From Flavobacteriales bacterium (GTDB lineage: Bacteria > Bacteroidota > Bacteroidia > CAIKAF01), in NCBI GenBank assembly GCA_025055575.1, contig JANWWP010000017.1, positions 1-64,000 on the forward strand: a DNA stretch of 64,000 nucleotides, in the 5' to 3' direction. Shown here piece after piece: positions 54,273 through 64,000 of the stretch. The notes beneath the pieces were generated by a model. It made no database searches. It was not told where the DNA came from and saw nothing but the letters and a program-made list of their open reading frames with translations. Within the stretch, counting starts at the first letter, position 1, and every line of letters begins with the position of its first letter. Made by a program: the position numbers and the translations under genes.

Positions 54273-55328
54273 TTATTTTACGACACGGACCGCGACCCCA
54301 TCGGCCAGATTATTTTGACCTGTCAGCACCACGGTTTCCCCGGGTTGCAAACCCGAAAGGATTTCCACTTTCTGGAGGTTCACCCTTCCCGTTGTGACTT
54401 TTTTCAAATAAGCCACACTATCCCGAACGATAAAAATTTCTCCCAGCGCCACACTTCCCCCAAAAGCTTGGCGCGGAAGGGAGAGCACTTTTCTCTCTTC
54501 AGTTTTTGTGAAAAAAACAGAGGCAAATCCACCGGCTTTAATTTTCAGCTGAGGATTGGGCAGCACCACTTCCACCTGAAAGTTCTGAGCTTGATCAGCC
54601 CTGGGGTTAATAAAGCGCACCTGGGCTTCCAGCGTGTCCTGGGGGGCGCTTTCTAGCACCACCTTGACGGGGTCTCCTGCTTTCACAGCCGAAAGTTCTT
54701 CAGCGGTCAATGCACAGAAGATTTTTAGCCTGGATAAATCTGAAATGCGCCCTAAAGGCATGCCAGGGTTCACAAATTCGCCTTTGTTAAGATTTTTTGC
54801 GCTGACAATGCCTCCCACCGGCGCGGTGATCCGGCTGTCTCGGATTTGAAGTTTCACTTGCTCCAGTTGGATTTCCGTATTTTCTTTCTGGAACTTAAGG
54901 TCCAGATAGGCGGCCTCGGTCAGGGCTTCGCCTTGGCGCAACTTTTCAGCTCTGTCCAGATCTTTTTTTAGCTTTTCCAGCGCCAATTCCAAAGCCTGAC
55001 GCGAAAGTTCTTTTTGGCGTATGTCGGTTTCGGCCAGGAGCTGTCCTTCCCGCACCTGATCCCCAGTCTGGAAATGAACGGCGGTCACTTGCCCCGGTTG
55101 TAGGGCCATTATAGCAGATTCTTCCCAAGGAAGGAGCGTGCCGGTTTTCACAACTCTAATGGACCAGGTTTCCAACCGGGCCGTGTCCACTTTGACAGGA
55201 ATCCGCACCTCCAGAGTTTCCAATTTCCTGGAAGCCTCCAGTTTCCTTTTATTTCTGGCAAGGGTAAAAGCTACAAAAACGCCAAAAGCGACTGTAATGG
55301 CACCGAGTACAATTTTTCTCAAAGACAT
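54273..55328 (-). CDS. Efflux RND transporter periplasmic adaptor subunit
   Basis: LQPGQVTAVHFQTGDQVREGQLLAETD...ITAPVGGIVSAKNLNKGEFVNPG. Confidence 0.93.
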   Translation of the reverse strand: MSLRKIVLGAITVAFGVFVAFTLARNKRKLEASRKLETLEVRIPVKVDTARLETWSIRVVKTGTLLPWEESAIMALQPGQVTAVHFQTGDQVREGQLLAETDIRQKELSRQALELALEKLKKDLDRAEKLRQGEALTEAAYLDLKFQKENTEIQLEQVKLQIRDSRITAPVGGIVSAKNLNKGEFVNPGMPLGRISDLSRLKIFCALTAEELSAVKAGDPVKVVLESAPQDTLEAQVRFINPRADQAQNFQVEVVLPNPQLKIKAGGFASVFFTKTEERKVLSLPRQAFGGSVALGEIFIVRDSVAYLKKVTTGRVNLQKVEILSGLQPGETVVLTGQNNLADGVAVRVVK

Positions 55329-55343
55329 GGCAGGCTTAATAAG

Positions 55344-56822
55344 TTATTGAATGTTAAGACTTTTCAACAAATTCCCGCTGGCTTTCCTAAGCGTGAGCTC
55401 CGCCTCGAGTTGGGCCAAAAGGGTATTATGATAATTCATGATGGATTGCTGCACTTGAATTTCGGCCTGTATCACCTGGGCCAAGGGTTGCTGCCCCTGG
55501 CTGAAAGCCAGTCGCGCTTGACCCAAAAGCCGGAGCGCCAGCGCCTGGTTGAGTTCCTGCTGGCGCAAATCCAAAAAAGCTTGCCGGCGGGCGAGGGCCG
55601 CCCCGTCAAACTGTAATTTTAGGAGGCGTTCTGTGAGGGTCATTTGATCCTGAAGCTGAAGCCACTGAATGCGGGCCTGACTGTACCGAGCCTCTTTCAA
55701 AAGCCCGTCGAACAAGGGAATGCTGAGACGAAACCCCACGCTCGAAAAATCGAACCAACGCCCCCAGAGATTGCTGAAATCGTTGTTGAGAGCCTGCAGC
55801 CCGTAGCGGGCATAGGCGCTCACAGTGGGAATGTAGCCATGACGCACCCTTTTGAATTGCACCTCCTGAATGCTCAGATTTTTTTTGAGAAGCCGATATT
55901 CCGGCAATAGCATAGGATCAAAGGGCGGATCGGAGGGTCCGGAACGGAGCAAATTCTTTAAGCCGGCGGTATCTGGAAGGATCGCTTCTGTTTCAGGAAC
56001 AAACATGAGCGCTTTCAGCCGCAGGAGTGCGGTTTCTTTTTTTAGTTGCAACTGGCTTATTTGCGCCTCCACATTTTTTAAGGCCAGTTGAAGCGTCTCC
56101 AGGTCAGTGGAGAGGGCGAACCCCTCCTTCACTTGTAACTCCAGAATTCGATGCAATTTTTCATAGCCCGTTCGGATTTCAACTAACGGAGCCGACTGCA
56201 TCATAACTATGGCAGCCTGGATATAAGCCTTTGCCACTTCAAAGGCCACCTCTTGCCGAAGTTTCTCGATGCTCTCTACAGCCGCTTCAAGAGCGGGTTT
56301 AAAGGCTTTAAAACCAGTGAGGAGAGACTGGTCATAGATTTTTTGTTCCACTTGAGCCGAGGCCACCCCGGCATACGTTGTACCAAATCTTACCTTGATG
56401 GGTTCAGGCCCAAAAATGCCGGCTGGAATGACATTGGTTTGAAGTTTTAAATTGTCGTCGAAGGTAAACTGGGCTGAAGCTTGTGGTAAATAAGGACTAT
56501 ACCCCTCCTTGATTTGAGCTTTGGCCGCCAGAAGGTTTAATTGAGCGTTGCGGATGTCTGGACGGCGTTCAAAGGCCATCTGAATGCTTTCCTGAATGGA
56601 CACCACTCTTTGGGAGGTGGCCACTGCAGTCGAGCTTAGAATCCCTATTCCGACCACGAACCCGCATACATTTTTTTTAGATTGTTTCATAGGAAGCCAC
56701 GGCATTTTCAAACAGCGCAGAATACAAAAACTCAGGAGCCGAGTTTTAATAAAAAAAGTGAATTTTTTAATACCGCCAGAAATTGAATGCGGGTGCAAAG
56801 ATTGAAAAAGTTTTTTGTGCAA
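55344..56822 (-). CDS. TolC family outer membrane efflux protein (start probably internal)
   Basis: VVSIQESIQMAFERRPDIRNAQLNLLAAKAQIKEGYSPYLPQASAQF; paired with RND/adaptor genes. Confidence 0.88.
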   Translation of the reverse strand: MHKKLFQSLHPHSISGGIKKFTFFIKTRLLSFCILRCLKMPWLPMKQSKKNVCGFVVGIGILSSTAVATSQRVVSIQESIQMAFERRPDIRNAQLNLLAAKAQIKEGYSPYLPQASAQFTFDDNLKLQTNVIPAGIFGPEPIKVRFGTTYAGVASAQVEQKIYDQSLLTGFKAFKPALEAAVESIEKLRQEVAFEVAKAYIQAAIVMMQSAPLVEIRTGYEKLHRILELQVKEGFALSTDLETLQLALKNVEAQISQLQLKKETALLRLKALMFVPETEAILPDTAGLKNLLRSGPSDPPFDPMLLPEYRLLKKNLSIQEVQFKRVRHGYIPTVSAYARYGLQALNNDFSNLWGRWFDFSSVGFRLSIPLFDGLLKEARYSQARIQWLQLQDQMTLTERLLKLQFDGAALARRQAFLDLRQQELNQALALRLLGQARLAFSQGQQPLAQVIQAEIQVQQSIMNYHNTLLAQLEAELTLRKASGNLLKSLNIQ

Positions 56823-56843
56823 CGGCCTATGGACAAGCGTTGG

Positions 56844-57635
56844 TTAGTGAAGTCCTTCAAAATATAACTTTAAATTTTCTTCCATCAAGGCTCTTACTTT
56901 CTCTCTCAGGTAAGGGACATCTTCTAAAGTGAGGCCCTGGGTAGAGATGGGATCCAGATAATGGATGCGCAGGGTGCCCTTACGCAGCAGAGGATTTCTC
57001 ATGGGCATTAGAAACCTGTTGTCCGGCAAAAGGAAGGGGATCACTGGACACTGCGCCCGGATGGCCATTTTAAAAGCGCCATCTCGAAACGGCAAAAGCA
57101 CACTATTGGTGCGGTTGCGCGTGCCTTCCGGAAATATCAAAAAGGGATGGCCCGACCGCAACACCTGGGTGCACCTTTCCAGGCTTCTGGCGCGGCTTTC
57201 GGCGTCGCTCCGATCTACATATACAGCCACCAAATTAAAATACAGTCTTAAAAAAGGAATTCGGCTGATTTCTTTTTTGGCCAAACCTTTAAAATTATCC
57301 GGAACGGCCAGGCCTGCTGCCAGCACGTCCAGCAAACTGCTATGGTTGCTCACTAATACATAAGCCGAATATCGGGAAAGAATCTCCCGATTTTTATACA
57401 CCACTCGAATTCCACAAAGCCTCAGCATGATTTTCAGATATGCCCTTGTGCATCGGACGAAAATGACGCTTCCGGAGTCCTTTTTCAGGATGAATAAGAA
57501 AAGAACCAGCGGATAATGTAAAACCAGGTACAGACCAAAGAGAAAGTAGGCCCAGACGGTGCGCAAATAATCCTGAAATTCGGCTTTTTTCGGAGCGTTT
57601 AAAGGCTGCTGTGCATTTTTGTCTCCGGGAAACAT
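56844..57635 (-). CDS. 1-acyl-sn-glycerol-3-phosphate acyltransferase-like (PlsC); start uncertain
   Basis: VLVSNHSSLLDVLAAGLAVP (HxxxxD-type), FLIFPEGTRNRTNSVLLPFRDGAFKMAI. Confidence 0.88.
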   Translation of the reverse strand: MFPGDKNAQQPLNAPKKAEFQDYLRTVWAYFLFGLYLVLHYPLVLFLFILKKDSGSVIFVRCTRAYLKIMLRLCGIRVVYKNREILSRYSAYVLVSNHSSLLDVLAAGLAVPDNFKGLAKKEISRIPFLRLYFNLVAVYVDRSDAESRARSLERCTQVLRSGHPFLIFPEGTRNRTNSVLLPFRDGAFKMAIRAQCPVIPFLLPDNRFLMPMRNPLLRKGTLRIHYLDPISTQGLTLEDVPYLREKVRALMEENLKLYFEGLH

Positions 57636-58257
57636 GCATTCAGAGTCATCCAAAGGTAAACTGTTTATTTTTTCAGCGCCATCAGGATCTGGGAAAACGA
57701 GCATTGTGAAAGGCCTTCTGCAAAAAGATCCAAACCTGGCCTTCAGTGTTTCCTGCACCACGCGTTCGCCCCGGCCCCATGAAATCGAGGGAGTGGATTA
57801 TTATTTTATCACCCGGGAGGCTTTTCAAAAGCTGATACAAGAAGGTGCCTTTGCCGAATGGGAAATGGTGTACAATGACGTATTCTATGGTACATTAAAA
57901 TCGGAAGTAGAGCGTCTCCGGGAATCGGGTCGGGATGTTTTGTTTGATGTGGATGTGGTGGGGGGCTTTCACCTAAAAAAAATTTACGGTGACGACGCCC
58001 TGTCATTTTTTGTAAAACCTCCTTCCCTCCAAGTTCTGGAACAACGTCTCCGGGCCAGGGAAACCGAGTCTGAAGCCATGGTTCAGCAACGCCTTAAGAA
58101 AGCCGTTCAAGAACTGACCTATGAACCTTTTTTCGATGTCGTCATTTTAAATGATGATTTATCCAAAGCCATCGAGCAATCTTACCATGCCATTTTGAAG
58201 TTCAAAAACAAAGACAATGCAGGAATCTCAAAGCCCACCTCCGGTGATAAGCACTGA
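57634..58257 (+). CDS. gmk: Guanylate kinase (start at ATG 57634)
   Basis: LFIFSAPSGSGKTSIVKGLL, FSVSCTTRSPRPHEIEGVDYYFITREAF, AEWEMVYNDVFYGT. Confidence 0.96.
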   Translation: MHSESSKGKLFIFSAPSGSGKTSIVKGLLQKDPNLAFSVSCTTRSPRPHEIEGVDYYFITREAFQKLIQEGAFAEWEMVYNDVFYGTLKSEVERLRESGRDVLFDVDVVGGFHLKKIYGDDALSFFVKPPSLQVLEQRLRARETESEAMVQQRLKKAVQELTYEPFFDVVILNDDLSKAIEQSYHAILKFKNKDNAGISKPTSGDKH

Positions 58258-59326
58258 GGAACTGGAACAGGCGCTTCAAATGGTGCCCAATCCGGCCGGC
58301 GAAGGCAACCTTCTGAGTGCTGGTAAAGTGCGGTATTTCGAAATTTTAGGCCAACAGATCCGGGTGGAAGTAGAGGGTCATAACGCCGCGCTGCATGCCC
58401 GTCAAAAGCTGGCCCAACAAGTGAAGGAGGCCGTGCGCGCGGTGGCTGGAGAACGCCCTCATCAGACCGAAGTGGTGGTGCACGTAGCGCCCTCCCCCAG
58501 CCTCACCAAAAAGGAACCCTTGCTCCCGGAAGTCCAGCACGTGGTGGCGGTGGCATCGGGCAAGGGCGGCGTGGGCAAAAGCACGGTAGCCGCCAACCTG
58601 GCTGTGGCCCTGCATCAGCAGGGCTTCCGTGTGGGACTTGTGGACGGGGATATCTATGGGCCCTCCGTGCCCACCATGTTTGATGTAGAAAACCGCAGGC
58701 CGGAAGTACGACGCATCGGTGAAAAACCTTACATCATGCCGGTGGAAAATCACGGCGTTCGCATGTTGTCCATTGGTTTTTTTGCCGGGGTCAATCAAGC
58801 CGTGGCCTGGCGTGGCCCCATGGCCTCCAAAGCTCTTCGGCAGATGTTCGCCGACGCCTGGTGGGGGCCCTTGGATTATCTTTTGGTGGACTTACCACCT
58901 GGAACCGGCGACATCCATCTGACGTTGGTGCAAATGCTGCCGCTTTCCGGCGCCATCGTCGTCACAACGCCCCAAAAAGTGGCTTTGGCAGATGCCCGAA
59001 AGGCCATAGCCATGTTCCGAATGCCGGCTATTCAGGTGCCGGTTTTGGGTCTTGTGGAGAACATGGCCTGGTTCAGCCCGCCCCTGCATCCTGAAGAGAA
59101 GTACTACATTTTTGGAAAAGAAGGCGGCCGCCGTTTGGCCGAAGAAATGGGAGTGCCTTTTCTTGGAAGCCTGCCTTTAGATGAAGAAATTTGCCTTCAC
59201 GCCGACAGCGGAACGCCCATAGCCCTCGAAAAAGATAAGCCCATCGCAAAGGCCTATCGGGTTCTGGCCCAAAACTTCTTGAAATCCCTTCAGCTTAAAG
59301 ATACTGAAAAAAAACAAGTTGTCTAA
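58217..59326 (+). CDS. Mrp/NBP35 family P-loop ATPase (Fe-S carrier)
   Basis: VVAVASGKGGVGKSTVAANLAVALHQQGFRVGLVDGDIYGPSVPTMF. Confidence 0.95.
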   Translation: MQESQSPPPVISTEELEQALQMVPNPAGEGNLLSAGKVRYFEILGQQIRVEVEGHNAALHARQKLAQQVKEAVRAVAGERPHQTEVVVHVAPSPSLTKKEPLLPEVQHVVAVASGKGGVGKSTVAANLAVALHQQGFRVGLVDGDIYGPSVPTMFDVENRRPEVRRIGEKPYIMPVENHGVRMLSIGFFAGVNQAVAWRGPMASKALRQMFADAWWGPLDYLLVDLPPGTGDIHLTLVQMLPLSGAIVVTTPQKVALADARKAIAMFRMPAIQVPVLGLVENMAWFSPPLHPEEKYYIFGKEGGRRLAEEMGVPFLGSLPLDEEICLHADSGTPIALEKDKPIAKAYRVLAQNFLKSLQLKDTEKKQVV

Positions 59327-59406
59327 TCCCCCACCTGCCATCGAAACTGAAAATTCGCCAGAAAGCCTGGTATTTTTCCACTCCATTTTATTCTTTTTAC
59401 AAAACC

Positions 59407-59414
59407 TAATTTTG
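59407..59414 (+). promoter_or_regulatory. -7 box TAATTTTG for sdh operon
   Basis: TAnnTTTG 28 nt before sdhC ATG. Confidence 0.5.
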
Positions 59415-59442
59415 CTCCCACTGTTTTAAAAGCAAAGCCAAT

Positions 59443-60231
59443 ATGGAAAAAAGAGCCCATTATGGTCTAATTCGTTCGCTTGTTGGGAAAAAAATATTTA
59501 TGGCCCTCACAGGGCTTTTTTTATGCTTGTTTTTGGTGGCCCATCTTTCTGGCAACTTACAGTTGCTTATTCCAGGTTACAAAGGACGTCTTCAATTTAA
59601 CAACTATGCTGTTTTTATGACCACTTTTCCTCTGGTGAAAATGGTGTCCTATGTATTGTATGTCAGTATTGTTATCCACGTTTTGGACGCCTTGGTGCTC
59701 ACTTGGCGCAACCGCAAGGCCCGGAAAGTGGATTATGCCGTTAAGAGCGGTTACGGCAGCAGCCTGGCCTCGCGCAATATGGGTGTTTTAGGCACCCTGA
59801 TTCTGGTATTCCTTGTGGTGCATCTGGCCAATTTCTGGTATGTATATAAGTTTGGCCAAACGCCATACATGACCACGCCGGAGGGACACTACATCACAGC
59901 CAAAGGAGAAGTGCTGCCTGACGCTGAGCTGCGCGACGGTCATTTGTTTGCCGGTGGATTGGATAAAGGACCGGCCATGAAAGATTTGTATGAAGTGGTG
60001 CGGCAGGCTTTCAGCGAATTTTGGATTGTGGCTTTGTATGTCCTCAGCATGGTTCCGCTAGGGTTTCATTTGGTGCATGGTTTTCAAAGCGGTTTTCAGA
60101 CTCTGGGATTGCGAAGTGGCCGCTGGGCAGGCCTTCTCCAAAAAACTTCGCTAGCCTTTGGCATAATAATCCCGGCCTTGTTTGCCGTGATCCCGCTCCT
60201 ACTTTTCTTTTTACCCGAGAAATTTAATTAA
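59443..60231 (+). CDS. sdhC: Succinate dehydrogenase cytochrome b subunit
   Basis: VGKKIFMALTGLFLCLFLVAHLSGNLQLL; precedes sdhA/sdhB. Confidence 0.92.
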   Translation: MEKRAHYGLIRSLVGKKIFMALTGLFLCLFLVAHLSGNLQLLIPGYKGRLQFNNYAVFMTTFPLVKMVSYVLYVSIVIHVLDALVLTWRNRKARKVDYAVKSGYGSSLASRNMGVLGTLILVFLVVHLANFWYVYKFGQTPYMTTPEGHYITAKGEVLPDAELRDGHLFAGGLDKGPAMKDLYEVVRQAFSEFWIVALYVLSMVPLGFHLVHGFQSGFQTLGLRSGRWAGLLQKTSLAFGIIIPALFAVIPLLLFFLPEKFN

Positions 60232-60252
60232 AACCGTGAAAACATTTTTCTG

Positions 60253-62199
60253 ATGGACACATCGTATTATAAAGTTTCCGAAAAAAAACTCGATGGAAAA
60301 TGCCCCACCGGGCCCATTGAAAACCGATGGAAACAGCATAAGGCCTCGATTCGTCTTGTGAGCCCTGCCAACAAGCGCCGGCTGGATGTCATTGTTGTAG
60401 GCACCGGACTCGCGGGCTCCTCGGCAGCCGCTTCCCTTGCCGAATTGGGATATAATGTAAAGGCTTTTTGTTATCAGGACAGCCCCCGGAGGGCCCACAG
60501 CATCGCAGCCCAAGGCGGCATCAATGCGGCCAAAAACTACATGAACGATGGAGACAGTGTGTATAGGTTGTTTTATGATACCGTCAAAGGCGGGGATTAC
60601 AGAGCCCGGGAAAGCAATGTGTATAGGCTGGCTGAGGTTTCGGCCAACATTATTGACCAATGCGTAGCCCAAGGGGTGCCTTTTGCTAGAGAATACGGTG
60701 GATACCTGGATAATCGTTCGTTTGGAGGCGTGCAGGTATCGCGCACCTTTTACGCCAAAGGCCAGACGGGCCAACAGCTGCTTCTGGGCGCCTATCAGGC
60801 CCTCCAAAGGCAAGTGGCCCGCGGCCAGGTGAAAATGTATGCCTCCCACGAAATGTTGGACCTGGTGGTAGTGGATGGTAAAGCCCGCGGAATTATTGCG
60901 CGCAATTTGATAACCGGTGAAATTGAGCGCCATGGCGCCCATGCTGTGGTGCTTTGCACAGGGGGTTACGGGAACGTATTTTTTCTTTCCACCAACGCCA
61001 AAAATTGTAATGTCACGGCCGCATGGAGAGCCCACCGGCGGGGGGCATTTTTTGGCAATCCCTGCTTCACACAAATCCACCCCACTTGTATTCCCGTCAG
61101 TGGCGACCATCAAAGCAAACTCACCCTGATGTCCGAATCTCTCCGGAACGACGGCCGTATATGGGTACCCAAAAAGAAGGACGATCCGCGAAAGCCCACC
61201 GATATTCCTGAAGACGAAAGAGATTATTATCTGGAACGCCGGTATCCGGCTTTTGGCAACCTGGTGCCACGGGATGTGGCTTCGCGTGCAGCCAAAGAGC
61301 GCTGCGACGCCGGCTATGGCGTGGGGCCTAGCAAAATGGCTGTATATCTCGATTTTGCGGACGCCATCAAGCGCATGGGAAGACAGGCTGTGGAAGCCAA
61401 ATACGGTAACCTTTTTGAAATTTATCAGCTCATCACGGATGAAAACCCTTACGAGACCCCGATGCGCATCTACCCGGCGGTGCATTACACCATGGGTGGA
61501 CTTTGGGTGGACTACAACCTGATGAGCACCATTCCCGGCCTATACGTCTGCGGAGAAGCCAACTTCAGCGACCATGGCGCCAACAGGCTGGGCGCGTCGG
61601 CCCTGATGCAAGGCCTTGCAGATGGATATTTTGTGCTGCCCTACACCATCGGCGATTATCTGGCAGACGATATCCGTACCCCCAAAATAGATGTGCGCCA
61701 CGAAGCTTTTGACGAAGCCGAAAAATCCGTGCAGGAGCGTATCGAAAGGTTGCTCTCAGTCCGGGGCAAGACCCCTGTGGATGTGCTGCACCGCAAGCTG
61801 GGTCTCACTATGTGGGACTTTTGCGGCATGAGCCGGAACGAAAAAGGACTTCAGAAAGCTTTGGGCATCATTGACGAACTGGAAGCGGAGTTTTGGAAAG
61901 ATGTGGCCGTTCCGGGGACATCCAAGGAATGGAACAAAGAATTGGAAAAGGCTGGACGCGTTGCAGACTTTTTCGAGCTGGCCCGCCTCATGTGCATCGA
62001 TGCGCTGCATCGGGAAGAGTCCTGCGGCGGCCATTTCCGGGAAGAATATCAAACCGAGGACGGCGAAGCGCTCCGGCGGGATGATGTTTACAGCTACGTG
62101 GCCGCCTGGGAATACACCGGGCAGGGCAAACCGCCTGTATTACACAAGGAGGAACTTCAATTTGAATATTGCAAACCCACCATGCGCAGTTATAAATAA
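60253..62199 (+). CDS. sdhA: Succinate dehydrogenase/fumarate reductase flavoprotein subunit
   Basis: [55 protein letters not shown]-type region, [53 protein letters not shown]. Confidence 0.97.
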   Translation: MDTSYYKVSEKKLDGKCPTGPIENRWKQHKASIRLVSPANKRRLDVIVVGTGLAGSSAAASLAELGYNVKAFCYQDSPRRAHSIAAQGGINAAKNYMNDGDSVYRLFYDTVKGGDYRARESNVYRLAEVSANIIDQCVAQGVPFAREYGGYLDNRSFGGVQVSRTFYAKGQTGQQLLLGAYQALQRQVARGQVKMYASHEMLDLVVVDGKARGIIARNLITGEIERHGAHAVVLCTGGYGNVFFLSTNAKNCNVTAAWRAHRRGAFFGNPCFTQIHPTCIPVSGDHQSKLTLMSESLRNDGRIWVPKKKDDPRKPTDIPEDERDYYLERRYPAFGNLVPRDVASRAAKERCDAGYGVGPSKMAVYLDFADAIKRMGRQAVEAKYGNLFEIYQLITDENPYETPMRIYPAVHYTMGGLWVDYNLMSTIPGLYVCGEANFSDHGANRLGASALMQGLADGYFVLPYTIGDYLADDIRTPKIDVRHEAFDEAEKSVQERIERLLSVRGKTPVDVLHRKLGLTMWDFCGMSRNEKGLQKALGIIDELEAEFWKDVAVPGTSKEWNKELEKAGRVADFFELARLMCIDALHREESCGGHFREEYQTEDGEALRRDDVYSYVAAWEYTGQGKPPVLHKEELQFEYCKPTMRSYK

Positions 62200-62204
62200 T
62201 ACAA

Positions 62205-62954
62205 TTGGCCATGAAAGTATTTTTGAAAGTCTGGCGACAAAAAAATTCTGAGGATAGCGGTCGCTTCGTAGACTACACTGTGGAGGATATCTCCCCGGAT
62301 ATGTCGTTCCTTGAAATGCTGGATGTTTTGAACAACCGGCTCATTCGGGAAGGACAGGAACCTATTGCATTCGATCACGATTGCCGTGAAGGCATCTGCG
62401 GCACCTGTGGTCTGGTGATTAATGGCCGGCCCCACGGACCCGTGCACCGTGCCACGACGTGCCAAGTGCACATGCGGCATTTCCGGGATGGGGAAACCAT
62501 CGTGGTGGAACCTTGGCGCGCCAACGCATTTCCGGTCATTAAAGACCTTGTGGTGGACCGCAGTGCCTTTGATCGAATTATTCAAGCCGGAGGATATGTC
62601 TCTGTGAACACAGGACAGGCCCCAGACGGCAACGCTATCCCCATCCAGAAAGAGGAAGCCTCCAAAGCCTTCGATGCCGCCACATGCATTGGTTGTGGCG
62701 CTTGCGTAGCGGCCTGCAAAAACGCTTCGGCCATGCTGTTTGTCTCGGCCAAAGTGGCCCACCTCGCTCATTTGCCCCAAGGCCGGATAGAAGCTAAGGA
62801 ACGCGTTATCAACATGCTCAGTCAGATGGAAGAGGAAGGTTTTGGCGGATGCACCAACACCGGCGCCTGCGAAGCGGAATGTCCAAAAGGTATTTCTCTC
62901 GAAAACATCGCCCTCCTCAACCGCGAATTCCTAAAAGCTTGTCTTACATCGTAA
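62205..62954 (+). CDS. sdhB: Succinate dehydrogenase/fumarate reductase iron-sulfur subunit
   Basis: [48 protein letters not shown]. Confidence 0.97.
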   Translation: MAMKVFLKVWRQKNSEDSGRFVDYTVEDISPDMSFLEMLDVLNNRLIREGQEPIAFDHDCREGICGTCGLVINGRPHGPVHRATTCQVHMRHFRDGETIVVEPWRANAFPVIKDLVVDRSAFDRIIQAGGYVSVNTGQAPDGNAIPIQKEEASKAFDAATCIGCGACVAACKNASAMLFVSAKVAHLAHLPQGRIEAKERVINMLSQMEEEGFGGCTNTGACEAECPKGISLENIALLNREFLKACLTS

Positions 62955-63166
62955 GACATCATTGGAAATTTTAATTTTTTTCCAGAAAATACAAAGCCCT
63001 GGCAGGCCCTTCTGGATTTAAATTTTTTCCAATACATTAATTAATTTTATTACTTTTACAGAAATTTTCATTTTCTGCCAGATTTGTGGCTTGGTGTAGG
63101 ATTTTCTCTTTTCTAACCGAAGCGTGGAAGTTTCACCCTCCGCGGTTTGCAGATTTCAGAAATAGA

Positions 63167-64000
63167 ATGATGGTTTGTGCTACGGCGTTTTGGCCCGCTA
63201 TCCTTTTCAGTAATATGGCGTCACCTCTTAGGCCGGGTGGCCTGTCCGGTCATCCGCTTACCAGCCGCGACATCCGAATAACCCACCAAATTCTTCGCAT
63301 TTTTCCGGCCAAGGATTTCCGAACGGCGCAGTTTGTTGTTGAATACAGGATATCTTCAAACCGATCCGGTCGTCAAATTCCCATGCTTTTTTATGCGCTC
63401 CACCTGCGCGACAGCTTCAAGGTTTCTTTAGACGGACGACCGGTATCACTGTGGGTTGATCCCCGCTCAGCGCAACCTGAATTTCTTCTAGATAAATACT
63501 CTGGCGCAGACGATTCGGAAGAAATTACCATCCGCTGGCGGGAGGATGTTCAACGCACCTTCAAAATTTCGGATTTGCGATATTTTGAAATGGATTTGGA
63601 AGAAGGTCCCCATGAACTCCGAGTCGAATATGTATCCGATGTGTGGGAGAATGTTTCCGATCCGGTGAAACGCTACAGTTTTCATTACGCCTTAGAACCC
63701 GCCCGCTACTGGGCCTCCTTCGGTACGATGGAAGTGCATGTTGAGACCGTGGAACTTCCGGAAGGCATTTCCAGCAACCTGGGGGCGCCCCACGCGACGC
63801 CTGCACCAGGGCATCTTGTGTGGTATTTTAATCATTTGCCGGCCGATTCTTTCGAGTTGTCCTGGGAGCCTCAGGTGTCTTCTTTAGCGCGCTGGGTAAT
63901 GCGGATATCGCCGGCCGGAATGGCCGGGGCTGGAGGATGCCTACTGGCGATTCTACACTTCTTGGGGATGATCGCCTACCGAAAAAAAACTCCACACCAC
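63167..64000 (+). CDS. Hypothetical protein, truncated by window end (absent from supplied ORF track)
   Basis: Open frame from ATG 63167 to the last base: MMVCATAFWPAILFSNMASPLRPGGLSGHPLTSRDIRITHQILRIFPAKDFRTAQFVVEYRI...; contains a late TM-like segment (PAGMAGAGGCLLAILHFLGMIAY). Confidence 0.65.
   Translation, partial: MMVCATAFWPAILFSNMASPLRPGGLSGHPLTSRDIRITHQILRIFPAKDFRTAQFVVEYRISSNRSGRQIPMLFYALHLRDSFKVSLDGRPVSLWVDPRSAQPEFLLDKYSGADDSEEITIRWREDVQRTFKISDLRYFEMDLEEGPHELRVEYVSDVWENVSDPVKRYSFHYALEPARYWASFGTMEVHVETVELPEGISSNLGAPHATPAPGHLVWYFNHLPADSFELSWEPQVSSLARWVMRISPAGMAGAGGCLLAILHFLGMIAYRKKTPHH

Noticed and set aside
60211-61485. 424-aa minus-strand ORF
   Set aside because: Lies antisense to sdhA, whose motifs are unambiguous; composition looks like a shadow ORF.
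1-64000. CRISPR arrays, tRNA/rRNA genes, IS elements, prophage
   Set aside because: None recognised on reading both strands. A tRNAscan-SE, CRISPR-finder and ISfinder run would be decisive.

Overview
This 64 kb window is a dense, moderately GC-rich chromosomal segment. It is almost certainly from a Bacteroidota genome: there are five type IX secretion (T9SS) C-terminal sorting-domain proteins, recurrent TAnnTTTG promoter boxes, a GYDIA-type GHMP kinase and a mevalonate operon. I see no rRNA, tRNA, CRISPR array, transposase or prophage. The most striking content is at the left edge. An 847-aa protein appears to be a natural fusion of a eukaryotic-type squalene synthase and a eukaryotic-type squalene epoxidase. 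It is transcribed divergently, across about 55 bp, from a 729-aa oxidosqualene cyclase. The cyclase has the DCTAE-type motif (as DCTSE) and the Tyr/His/Ile triad of cycloartenol synthases. Together these two genes would form a compact bacterial FPP-to-sterol module. About 40 kb away, the same window carries a mevalonate operon (idi2, HMG-CoA reductase, GYDVA GHMP kinase, diphosphomevalonate decarboxylase, mevalonate kinase). Other content: a phyH-SDR-rnhA operon converging on the cyclase, a YwqK-like protein with about 30 repeats, AlgH, aspartokinase, Lnt, KdsC, DnaJ/GrpE, MiaE, PhoH, EngB, an M14 peptidase, cyanophycin synthetase coupled to a GT9 glycosyltransferase, two RND efflux systems, Gmk, Mrp and the succinate dehydrogenase operon. 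Non-coding signals include a GC-rich structured element near 19.0-19.2 kb, several hairpin terminators, and promoter boxes placed so close to start codons that leaderless transcripts are likely. All function calls come from reading motifs and have not been confirmed by database search.
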